64,000 nucleotides of DNA from Drosophila miranda (taxonomy: Eukaryota > Arthropoda > Insecta > Diptera > Drosophilidae), in NCBI RefSeq assembly GCF_003369915.1, contig NC_046676.1, forward strand, positions 18,148,001 to 18,212,000. Direction: 5' to 3'. The notes beneath the pieces were generated by a model. It saw only the letters and a program-made list of their open reading frames with translations. It searched no databases and was not told the DNA's origin. Positions 26,401 through 33,632 of this stretch are shown here, one piece after another (position 1 is the stretch's first letter; each line of letters begins with the position of its first letter). Position numbers and translations under genes: made by a program.

Positions 26401-26611
26401 CGCATACTTTTAGGAGCATTTATTTATTAGAAACTCCGTTATTGCAACATGAAGTTTATTTAATTTCCTTTACTTGCAGGCCAACTACGTCTCGGACCTG
26501 TTCCAGACGTCCAGCACGAAGCCTTACCTGCCTCGGACCGCCCAAGATATGGGTGCCACGACAATAACAACGCAGTCGCCGCCGCTGGGGATCACCGTGA
26601 CGACGAATTAA
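17444..26611 (+). CDS. wun: Wunen lipid phosphate phosphatase
   Basis: Six exons: 17444-17732, 22812-22963, 23469-23687, 25361-25540, 25607-25783 and 26480-26611, giving 382 aa. The start ATG has a good context (CCAACATGAG). It is a six-membrane-span PAP2/LPP ectophosphatase whose fly orthologue hydrolyses extracellular phospholipid and repels migrating germ cells. All three catalytic motifs are intact: C1 KYSIGRLRP (about 208-216), C2 PSGH (265-268) and C3 [12 protein letters not shown] (313-324), with the two catalytic histidines. The cytosolic N-terminus is Gln/Asn-rich. The tail [17 protein letters not shown] to GITVTTN fits my recollection of D. melanogaster wun. An alternative last exon lies at 25917-25985. 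Intron 1 is 5.1 kb and intron 3 carries a DINE-1 copy. It faces away from the paralogue at 7890-10438, consistent with an inverted duplication. Confidence 0.9.
17733..22811. other. wun intron 1 (5.1 kb), no nested gene seen
   Basis: The intron starts GGTAAGCTT after CTCTGCG and ends TTTCAG before TTGGTTTTCC, splitting a Val codon at the same point as in the wun2-like gene. It holds a degraded DINE-1 3' end near 18510, a TGCAGCGGG repeat at about 20238-20265 and an AGAGC repeat at 22265-22285. No nested gene is supported. First introns of this size commonly carry enhancers, but none can be named here. Confidence 0.6.
18508..18580 (+). mobile_element. Degraded DINE-1 3' end fragment
   Basis: GGCTGATCAGGAATATACTCCATGGTC followed by ACGTTTACGGGGTATAAAA matches, with gaps, the conserved 3' block of the intact copies (GCTGATCAAGAATATATATA, then ACGTTACAC and GGGTATAAAA). 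Only the 3' end is recognisable. Its terminal GGGGTATAAAAGC also happens to be a strong TATA-box match inside wun intron 1. Confidence 0.5.
23831..24712 (+). mobile_element. DINE-1/INE-1-like element, copy B in wun intron 3
   Basis: It is nearly identical to copy A (14177-15293) at both ends and over most of its length, and has the same orientation. It is 882 bases because one internal repeat region is missing: after GAGCGAGAAAGAA it jumps to ACATATAGTCATTTTC, and a second deletion removes the last TTTTCGTCC unit. It lies wholly between wun exons 3 and 4 and should be spliced out. The close match suggests both copies are fairly young or have been homogenised. Confidence 0.88.
25917..25985 (+). 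other. wun: Alternative last exon of wun
   Basis: After a pyrimidine tract ending ATCTTTTTAG, an in-frame exon reads [22 protein letters not shown] and stops at TAA 25983-25985. The phase agrees with the exon ending at 25783, and the intron would be 133 bases. Its use would replace the ANYVSDLF tail (26480-26611) with a shorter, aromatic-rich one, giving 361 aa. It also contains a possible donor, ACA|GTAAGA, at its end; used as a 65-base cassette it would shift the frame of the final exon. Existence of the isoform is inferred from sequence only. Confidence 0.5.
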
Positions 26612-27049
26612 CCCCCAGTGGAGGTCCACAACTACCACAAATTCCATATGCTGTAGCTGAAACAGGGATCTGATTTCGCGCATGCTTTTTAGAAAGATGA
26701 CGAAGCCAAGCTTTCGTGTTTTAATTTATTTTTGAGTTTGCATTTTATGTAGTACCGTGAGAGTGACGTTGCAAGTGCACTTAAATGTCTTCCCCGGAAG
26801 GTTGATTTTAAGCTTAAGTTAGCGCAATGGAAAGATATCTTTGTGATGATATTTATTGTATTATTCGCTATGGAATTTTAATACAAATTAGTCTTAATTA
26901 CGACATAAACTAATTTCACAAACAAGTGACCTTCTGTGGAGCAGCACAAAAGAGTGACGCAAAATGCGTAAAGTATTACTTTAAATTAGGACTAAGAATT
27001 CAATGCATAAAGTATTTTATTTATTTGTAAGATGACCATGAAAAAAAAC

Positions 27050-27055
27050 AATAAA
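27050..27055 (+). terminator. wun: Poly(A) signal for wun
   Basis: AATAAA lies about 440 bases past the wun stop at 26609-26611, in an AT-rich tract. It is the clearest canonical signal before the next gene. Confidence 0.55.
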
Positions 27056-27144
27056 TTAGACTTTTACTTAAAACTTTTTTAAATATCTAATTGCGGGGCA
27101 GCTGCGAACGTTTTCCAGCACTAATTTGTAATGTGGCAGCAGTC

Positions 27145-27425
27145 GATAGTATCGAAAGCCAAACTGTTTTCTTCGAATCGGTTTTTGGATCTCGTTTTCG
27201 AGACACAATCCAATAAAAGGGAGTCTTTAAAATTAATCGGTCATGTAGAAAATTGATTCATTAATTGGATAAAATTATGGGTTTAGCTCTGAGGGTCCTA
27301 GCTAGCTAATAATATCAAATCGAATATCAATATCGTGGAATTTGATTGATGCTCATGGACAGAATGATTAACCCATTGTCGACCACTGAGTATTAAAATA
27401 TTCCCAACCAGATAATGAATCTGGA
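27145..27425 (-). repeat. Diverged dispersed repeat, copy 2 (inverted)
   Basis: The reverse complement of this segment aligns with 1846-2125. It has the same order of anchors: TTTAATACTCAGTGGTCGAC, AATCAAATTCC, TTTGATATTATTAGCTAGCTA, AGACTCCCTTTTATTGGATTG and CGATACTATCGACTG. It lies just downstream of the wun poly(A) signal and upstream of Ost4. It differs from copy 1 by many substitutions and a roughly 10-base insertion, so it is old. Confidence 0.7.
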
Positions 27426-27599
27426 AGAAATTTTACCACAGTTCAGGTGAAAGATATCGTGTTTTTTTTTAAATTTAATAGGAATGGATAGGATGGATCT
27501 ACAAGAAGAATTTACAAACAGTTTTATTTGTAGTTGTTCAAGTTTATTAGAGGGGGTTACGTGGGCTAAGTATGTTTTTTCATCGGCCAATAAATCCAA

Positions 27600-27606
27600 T
27601 ATAAAA
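27600..27606 (+). promoter_or_regulatory. Ost4: TATA-like box and 5' leader of Ost4
   Basis: TATAAAA at 27600-27606 is followed by a GC-richer leader and a splice donor, AAAAG|GTAAAA, at 27641/27642. A pyrimidine tract and CAG at 27827-27829 could be the matching acceptor, placing the ATG (27837) seven bases into exon 2. This makes a non-coding first exon and a 188-base leader intron. The exact start site is not clear. Confidence 0.4.
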
Positions 27607-27836
27607 CCCGGCCGCTTCGCTCGTTTTTCGCCGACAAAAAGGTAAAAACTAACTTAAATAAACCAAATTTCTTGTATTAACTAGTGAATAGTGATAGCCA
27701 CGACCCCTTGCAACATATTTACCAAAAGACTTTCTCGTGAATTTATCAAATTAGATGTTTCCGCATCCATGACGTGTCACTGTTGATAGGCGTTCTCATC
27801 AATTTTCGTGTTTACAACATTTCTTTCAGAATCAAA

Positions 27837-28026
27837 ATGATTACCGACGTGCAATTGGCAATCTTCTCCAACGTTCTGGGAGTGTTTCTGTTTCTCCTGG
27901 TGGTGGCTTATCACTACATCAACGCCAACACGGGAAAGTAAGTGTTAATTAAAGGAAATCAAAGAACATGCCGGCATCAACAATAAATTCAATTTTATTT
28001 TCAGGTCTAGCCCAAAGGCGAAATGA
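27837..28026 (+). CDS. Ost4: Oligosaccharyltransferase subunit OST4
   Basis: A 40-aa mini-protein from two exons, 27837-27937 and 28005-28026, joined through a split Lys codon. It opens [20 protein letters not shown], which matches the conserved start of animal OST4, and forms one transmembrane helix (about residues 8-28) with a basic tail ending SSPKAK. OST4 is a small subunit of the ER oligosaccharyltransferase complex that transfers the glycan precursor to Asn in N-glycosylation; it helps STT3 hold its partner subunits. The length is normal for the family. It is convergent with the zinc-finger gene at 28114-28800; the gap between the two stop codons is under 90 bases. Confidence 0.93.
27994..27999 (-). 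terminator. Candidate poly(A) signal of the ZNF511-type gene
   Basis: TTTATT on the plus strand gives AATAAA on the minus strand. It is the first canonical signal past the zinc-finger stop at 28114 and lies inside the Ost4 intron (27938-28004). If used, the two convergent transcripts overlap by more than 100 bases. Confidence 0.4.
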
Positions 28027-28085
28027 TCGATCATGCTCACGGAAATTACCTATACTTTTATCTTATAATGCTGCTTCATTCGCAA

Positions 28086-28091
28086 AATAAA
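28086..28091 (+). terminator. Ost4: Poly(A) signal of Ost4
   Basis: AATAAA sits 60 bases past the Ost4 stop, before the 3' end of the oppositely oriented zinc-finger gene. Confidence 0.65.
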
Positions 28092-28113
28092 TAGTTATGT
28101 AAATCTATGTATG

Positions 28114-28800
28114 TTATGTAAGGATGTCGTCGATGGCGTCCTTCATGTCCTGCACGTCCTCCAGGGTGTCGCCGGACTGCCTCTCCTTTCGCGTGTTGAA
28201 CGTACGCATCGTGTGGTGGCCGAAACAGAAGGCTTTAATGTATGGGACAGTCTTTCGCGCTGCCGGCACCTCGTCCACCTCCATGGAGGCGTCGCTCTTC
28301 TTGCCACTGCCACTGCCCTTGGGCTTGGTCTTGGCGTGGTCCTGGTCGAATCGATAGTTGGCCGGAAACTTGTGCGTCGTGATGCAGTGGTCCTTGCGCT
28401 GTCGCGGAGTGTGGAATTTGGTGCCGCACTCCTCCAGGTAGCAGGCGAACATGGGCTTATCGCCGCGTTCCACGCTGGCAGCAAAGTAGAAATCGTGCTG
28501 CTCGGTGATGTGGAGATCCAACAGGTGGGCGGTGGGCAGTGTCCGTCGGCACTCGGCGCATAGATAGGATTGTGTGCTGTTTATGTAGTTGTTGTTGTTG
28601 TTGCTGCTGCTGTTGCCAGTAGCTTCCTTGGCGTCGATAATGTCATCCGCGTCAACGAGAACTCCCAGCTTCTTGAATGGCGGTAGAACAGGTGAAGGTG
28701 GCACCGCCGGCTTCATAAATCCCGCAGCAGGCAGTTCACTGAGCATTTGCAGGATTTGTTCTCTTGTGAAAAAAGAAGACGATGCTGCTTCCGAATCCAT
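28114..28800 (-). CDS. ZNF511-type C2H2 zinc-finger protein
   Basis: A single-exon minus-strand gene of 228 aa from the ATG at 28800 (MDSEAASSSFF). In-frame ATGs upstream (up to 28908) would add 36 Lys/Arg-rich residues that look like translated leader, so the 28800 start is preferred. Two spaced C2H2 fingers are seen: C81-C84...H97-H102 (CAECRRTLPTAHLLDLH) and C120-C125...H138-H143 (CGTKFHTPRQRKDH). The second is followed by KFPANYRFDQDH and, near the C-terminus, PYIKAFCFGHHTMRTFNTRK. This order and these motifs match vertebrate ZNF511 (HLLDAHI..WHD, KDHM, YPADFRFD, CFGQ). ZNF511 is a poorly understood nuclear protein. An Asn run (about 67-71) comes from a GTT/GCT repeat. It diverges from NOG1, with about 430 bases between the start codons. 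Confidence 0.88.
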   Translation of the reverse strand: MDSEAASSSFFTREQILQMLSELPAAGFMKPAVPPSPVLPPFKKLGVLVDADDIIDAKEATGNSSSNNNNNYINSTQSYLCAECRRTLPTAHLLDLHITEQHDFYFAASVERGDKPMFACYLEECGTKFHTPRQRKDHCITTHKFPANYRFDQDHAKTKPKGSGSGKKSDASMEVDEVPAARKTVPYIKAFCFGHHTMRTFNTRKERQSGDTLEDVQDMKDAIDDILT

Positions 28801-28889
28801 TTTGTTTGTGTTTTGAATTTGACAATGCATGTTTCCACTGACTTGCATTTTGGATTTTCTTTCTGCTTTTTTGTGTGACCATTTTCGCG

Positions 28890-29030
28890 AAAACCTCTTT
28901 TTACGCAAAATGCAATAAAAGCAAATGCTTAAAATAAACCCTTCAATTAGAAAATAGATTCAATAATCGGATAAAATTATGTGGGCATATACAAATACAT
29001 AGCTAGTAATATTCCACGGAATACAAAAAA
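28890..29030 (-). repeat. Diverged dispersed repeat, copy 3 (partial)
   Basis: Read on the minus strand it shares with copies 1 and 2 the sequence AATATTACTAGCTA, then CATAATTTTATCCGATTATTGAATC, ATTTTCTA and a TTTTATTG core in the same order. It overlaps the 5' leader of the zinc-finger gene and lies in the shared zinc-finger / NOG1 promoter interval. It is shorter and more decayed than the other two. Confidence 0.5.
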
Positions 29031-29065
29031 CGAGAAATATGTATGATGAAACTTGAATTCGTTAG

Positions 29066-29138
29066 TATATTTACGGTATATTTTGGTATATTTCTGAGTT
29101 TGGTCGGTATGTTTTAACGATAAATCCACGGTCACTCT
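29066..29138 (+). promoter_or_regulatory. Non1: Motif-6 / motif-1 promoter elements of NOG1
   Basis: TTTGGTATATTT at 29082-29093 is a perfect match to KTYRGTATWTTT (Drosophila core promoter motif 6). Near matches flank it at about 29073 and 29103. CGGTCACTCT at 29129-29138 resembles motif 1 (YGGTCACACTR). This TATA-less set is typical of broad housekeeping promoters. It is about 100-150 bases before the NOG1 ATG and could also serve the divergent zinc-finger gene. Confidence 0.6.
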
Positions 29139-29234
29139 TTCTCTCATCAACTGCTGGCACCGCGTGGTGTTTTTGCTTGAGATTCGCGTTTATTTTCCTT
29201 TTTTACGCGTGGAAAATAAATAAAACCATACAAA

Positions 29235-31393
29235 ATGAGTTTGTACAACTTCAAGAAGATAATGGTGGTTCCGCCAGCCAAGGTAAGTGAGGGTGCAGCC
29301 TTCTTTTGTTGTTATGTCCAGGGGAGCACCCCCGTGGGATGCGACCTAACCTCACCGAAGGTGTTTACAAATGCGCAACAAGTAAATAATGGTATAATGT
29401 TCCCCATTTAGGACTTTATCGACATTATGCTGTCGAAGACACAGCGCAAGACGCCCACTGTGGTCCATAAGGGCTACAAAATCTCGAGGATTCGAGCGTT
29501 CTATACGCGCAAGGTGAAGTACACGCAACAGAATTTCCACGACCGTCTGTCGCAGATCATACAGGACTTCCCCAAGCTGGACGATGTGCATCCGTTCTAT
29601 GCGGATCTGATGAACGTGCTGTACGACAAGGACCATTACAAACTGGCTTTGGGCCAGCTCAACACAGCCAGGCATTTGGTTGACACGTAAGTACCATATG
29701 AAGTCCCCGTTCTAATGGATCTCATTATAACATTGCATGCAACTTCTTCTATAGCGTGGCCAAGGACTATGTGCGTCTGCTGAAGTACGGCGACTCGCTG
29801 TATCGCTGCAAGCAGCTGAAGAAGGCTGCTCTTGGTCGCATGGCCACCATTCTGAAGCGTCAGGCGTCCAACCTCCAGTACCTGGAGCAGGTCCGTCAGC
29901 ATTTGTCGCGTATGCCCACGATTGATCCCTACTCGCGAACGATCATTATCTGCGGCTTCCCCAATGTGGGCAAGTCCTCGTTCATCAACAAGATCACGCG
30001 TGCCGACGTCGAGGTGCAGCCCTATGCCTTCACCACCAAGTCCCTGTACGTGGGCCACACAGACTACAAGTACCTGCGCTGGCAGGTGATCGACACGCCC
30101 GGCATTCTGGACCATCCGCTCGAGGAGCGTAACGTCATCGAGATGCAGGCCATTACGGCGCTGGCCCATTTGAGGGCATGTGTGCTGTACTTCATGGACA
30201 TTTCGGAACAGTGCGGACACTCTCTGGAGGAGCAGGTGGCGCTGTTCGAAAGCATCAAGCCCTTGTTCACCAACAAGCCCTTGATTCTGGCCATCAATAA
30301 GGTCGACATTCTGATGCCAGAGGATCTGCCCAAGGAGCGGCAGGAGATAATCACAAAGCTGCAGGAAGACAAGAACGTTCCGGTCATACTGATGTCCACT
30401 GTCCAAGAGACGGGCGTCATGGAGGTCAAGACCGAGGCCTGCGAGCGTCTGCTATCCTATCGTGTGGACCAGAAGATGCGCACCAAGAAGGTGGACAACA
30501 TTCTCAATCGCCTGCACGTGGCCATGCCTGCGCCGCGCGACGAGAAGGTGCGAGCTCCCTGCATTCCCGAGCAGGCTCTGACACGCCTTGAAAAGAACGC
30601 CGAGAAGGCGGAGCGCAAGCGTAAGCTGGAGAAGGAGATCGAGGAGGAGATGGGCGACGACTACACGCTCGACCTGAAGAAGAACTACAGCGAGATCCCC
30701 GAGGAGGAGCGCTACGATGTGATACCCGAGTTCTGGCAGGGTCGCAACATTGCCGACTACATCGATCCCGACATCTTCGAGAAGCTGGAGGAACTGGAGC
30801 GCGAGGAGGGCTTGCGGGAGGAGAGCGGCATCTATGCCGTGCCAGACATGTCCATGGACGAGACCCTCAAGGAGATCCGCGAAATGGCCAAGCAGATCCG
30901 CGGCAAGCGTTTCGAGCTGCGCGACGAGAAGCGTCTCACTGCCAGAAAGAACAAGCCGATCATCCCACGCAACAAGCAGCCCAAGGTTCGCGACCGTTCC
31001 GTCAACAAACTGGTGCAGACCATGGAGGGCCTGGGCGTGGACATGTCCGGCAGCAAGACAGCCAACTTTACCAAATCTGTGGTGGATCTGCGTCGCGGCG
31101 TTGTGGCCGTCGGCTCCAAGAAGAACCCCAAGGTGCCGCTGCTCGACAAGGAGGAATCGGCGATTGTCAAGTCGACCGGTCTGCCCCTAAAACGTGCTCC
31201 GACCCGCGACACCCTGGGCATCAAGAACCTGGCTATCCGCAAGAAGGCTCAGTTGAAGGCCAGACACGACATTGCCAAGAAGGTCACCAAGGGATGGGGA
31301 CTCAAGGGCGAGGCAGATCGCTTCATTGGAACCAAGAAGCCGCGCCATCTCTTTTCCGGCAAGCGTGGCACGGGCAAGACCGACCGTCGTTAA
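29235..31393 (+). CDS. Non1: NOG1 nucleolar GTPase (GTPBP4)
   Basis: Three exons, 29235-29282, 29412-29686 and 29755-31393, give 653 aa, the normal NOG1 length. NOG1 is a nucleolar OBG-family GTPase that binds pre-60S particles and is needed for large-subunit maturation. The N-terminal NOG1 helical domain (about 1-160, [16 protein letters not shown]) precedes a G domain: G1 GFPNVGKSS at about 175-183, TTKS switch region, G3 DTPG at 221-224 and G4 NKVD at 289-292. The C-terminal half is charged ([19 protein letters not shown]) and ends in a basic NOGCT-type tail, [19 protein letters not shown]. Codon usage is strongly GC3-biased, as expected of a highly expressed gene. The third exon starts within a split Thr codon. 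DNAL1 follows on the same strand 257 bases after the stop. Confidence 0.96.
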
Positions 31394-31650
31394 GCAATTA
31401 TCCCATTGCTGGATGATCCAGCCTGGCGTACAAACTCCTCTTCTATATAAACTAATGAATGTATCGTAATAATCACGTATCCTTCAAATACACGATTGTT
31501 TTTCCACCAACACTTCATTGAGTAAATTTTGCAGGGTATGTGGAAACCTTTCTTGTTTCCCCTGGCAACCAAATATATTGTTTATTTGCCACAATTTCTT
31601 TTTCCACTCAGTGGAAAAGTGCAAATCTGTAAGGTGTAGGAGGGCCAACC

Positions 31651-32329
31651 ATGTCCAAAGCAACCACAATTAAGGAGGCTCTGAAGCGCTGGGAGGACCG
31701 TGAGCAGCAGAATTCCCTCACCGCCAAGGACATAGACTTGCAGTTCCAGTGGCCGCCCATCGAGAAAATGGACGCCACCTTGGGCACCCTGGTGCAGTGC
31801 GAGTGAGATTAGATTGGACATAGGAACTATTGGAATATTACGAAACGTATCTGTTTTCCAGGCGCATTAGCATGTCCACGAATATGATTGAGAAGATCTT
31901 TGGTTTGTCCGGGATGAAGTGCCTCAAAGTGTTGTCCCTGTCCCGCAATTATATCAAGCAGATCTCGGGTCTGGTAGGTGAAGCTTGAATCTGTTACTTA
32001 TGTATACACATGTACCCTCTCCATTCAAGGAAGCCGTGGCCGAGACCCTGGAGGAGCTCTGGCTCAGCTACAATCTGATAGAGAAAATCAAGGGTCTCAC
32101 CACGCTCAAGTGCCTGAAGGTGCTCTATATAAGCAACAATTTGATCAAGGATTGGTCCGAGTTCAATCGCCTGGCCGAAATAGAGTCGCTGGAGGATCTG
32201 GTTGTCGTAGGCAATCCCCTCTCCGAGGGTCTGGACGATCCCTCGTGGCGGGCGGAGTGCATCAAACGACTGCCTACCATACGGAAACTGGATGGCGAGC
32301 CCGTCGTCAACGAGGAGCCTCAGCTGTAA
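31651..32329 (+). CDS. Axonemal dynein light chain 1 (DNAL1/LC1)
   Basis: Three exons, 31651-31802, 31862-31973 and 32030-32329, give 187 aa. It opens [15 protein letters not shown] and contains [10 protein letters not shown], the signature start of DNAL1 (human [16 protein letters not shown]). Leucine-rich repeats follow, [34 protein letters not shown] and [17 protein letters not shown], then the C-terminal cap [11 protein letters not shown] and [13 protein letters not shown]1 (LC1) binds the microtubule-binding domain of the outer-arm dynein gamma heavy chain and is needed for ciliary and sperm motility. In D. melanogaster I recall this as CG8800, next to Non1. The introns are 59 and 56 bases. 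The start codon is the first ATG after a short leader (GCCAACCATG). Confidence 0.95.
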
Positions 32330-32346
32330 TGGAATCCGCTTTGGGG

Positions 32347-32352
32347 AATAAA
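32347..32352 (+). terminator. Poly(A) signal of DNAL1
   Basis: AATAAA 18 bases after the DNAL1 stop codon implies a very short 3' UTR, common in testis-expressed fly genes. Confidence 0.65.
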
Positions 32353-32478
32353 CTAAACTATTTCTCTCAGTGTCTGTTAATGAAAATGAATTTTTAACAG
32401 GGGAAAAACTGTAGTAGCGCTGCGTCAAATGCCAGAACTCGTTGGTGGTGCGCTGGGCGGCACTGCAGTGTAACTGAC

Positions 32479-33632
32479 CTATTGGCCAACTTTTTGGGAC
32501 GTCTCTGTTAACGGCAGTGCTCTGTTAGCCGCCAGTTTCAAGGCTGCTCTGTTCTGCTCTTAGCAGCGGCATTCTCCAGTTTCAGCCACACGTGGCGGCA
32601 TTCTTCGGTGTACGGGGCTCAGTCGCAGTCGCAGTCTGGACGCGTTCGCAGCTCCAACGCTGCCAGCTAACGTTAAAGGTTCTTACTAACGCTAATCAAA
32701 CATTTATCTAGTAGAAGCTCGGTAGAAACAAATCCTATGATATCTGTAGCGGGCAATTAGACGATTGTCGCACGTTGTAATTGCCAATTGCCCTCCAACA
32801 AGCCCCCAAAAGAGAGTTGGTGGAATGACACCACATCCGGTTACGGTGCAAAAACGTGATGACGGGCTCCGTGGCAATGTGGATGTTGTATGTTGTATTC
32901 GTATTCCCTGGATAGTCGGCAGAGAGCCCGCCATTACCAAAACTGAGCCAGACCGTTACTGTGCCGTGTCCCTTAACCTTTGTGTCCATCTGTGTGTGTG
33001 TGTGGGCCTCAATTTTTAGAACACTCCTTGGATCCTTTACCCCAGAGACTGGCTGGAACTCTCGGGCAACATGTGCTTAGGAAGTGCGGCATATTTCCTT
33101 ATAGTTTTTATGGTTTCTTTAAATAAACGCATAAAAAGCAGATCCCCTCTCCCCCCATGCACGCTGTGCGCCATGCATGCGGTTGCCTATAATAACATAA
33201 GCAAACGTTTTGCATATTCCCTCTGTATCTGTGTGTGTATGTGGGTGGGCTTATGTGTGCAAAATCTGAAGTTAGATTTTTACGCTTGGGTGGCGGAAGC
33301 AGGACCCATAAAACGCTCGCCGCACACACCCACAAATAAACTACTACAGGACTACTTAGCAACATGCCTCGTAAACAGTTTGCGGCACACATTCCCAGTG
33401 CCACCACACACACACATAACCTCATGCGTATGACTGAAAACAGATGCTGATGTTCCCCCAGTGTGCGGGGGCGGTTGGCTTCAAATATGCAACAGCATCA
33501 TATAAATAAGAGACTTAAGGCTAGCCAGATTGGATAAAGGTTGCTCGTAATGCAGTCGCTGTTAACACTGACCTAATGCCAGAGCGTAACAGAGCACTGC
33601 TAACGCGAACAGCGAGAGAGTGCCAATAACAG
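32479..33632. repeat. Imperfect inverted repeat pair with TAACAG/CTGTTA motifs
   Basis: GCAGTGCTCTGTTA at 32514-32527 recurs perfectly in inverse at 33587-33600. Similarity extends on the outer sides through GTTA and TATTGGC (32480; inverse GCCAATA at about 33622-33628), so roughly 50 bases at each end of a 1.15 kb segment are related. Both arms are rich in CTGTTA/TAACAG/TAACGG words. The interior has no protein gene. It may be a small inverted-repeat transposon relic or a duplicated regulatory block. Confidence 0.5.
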
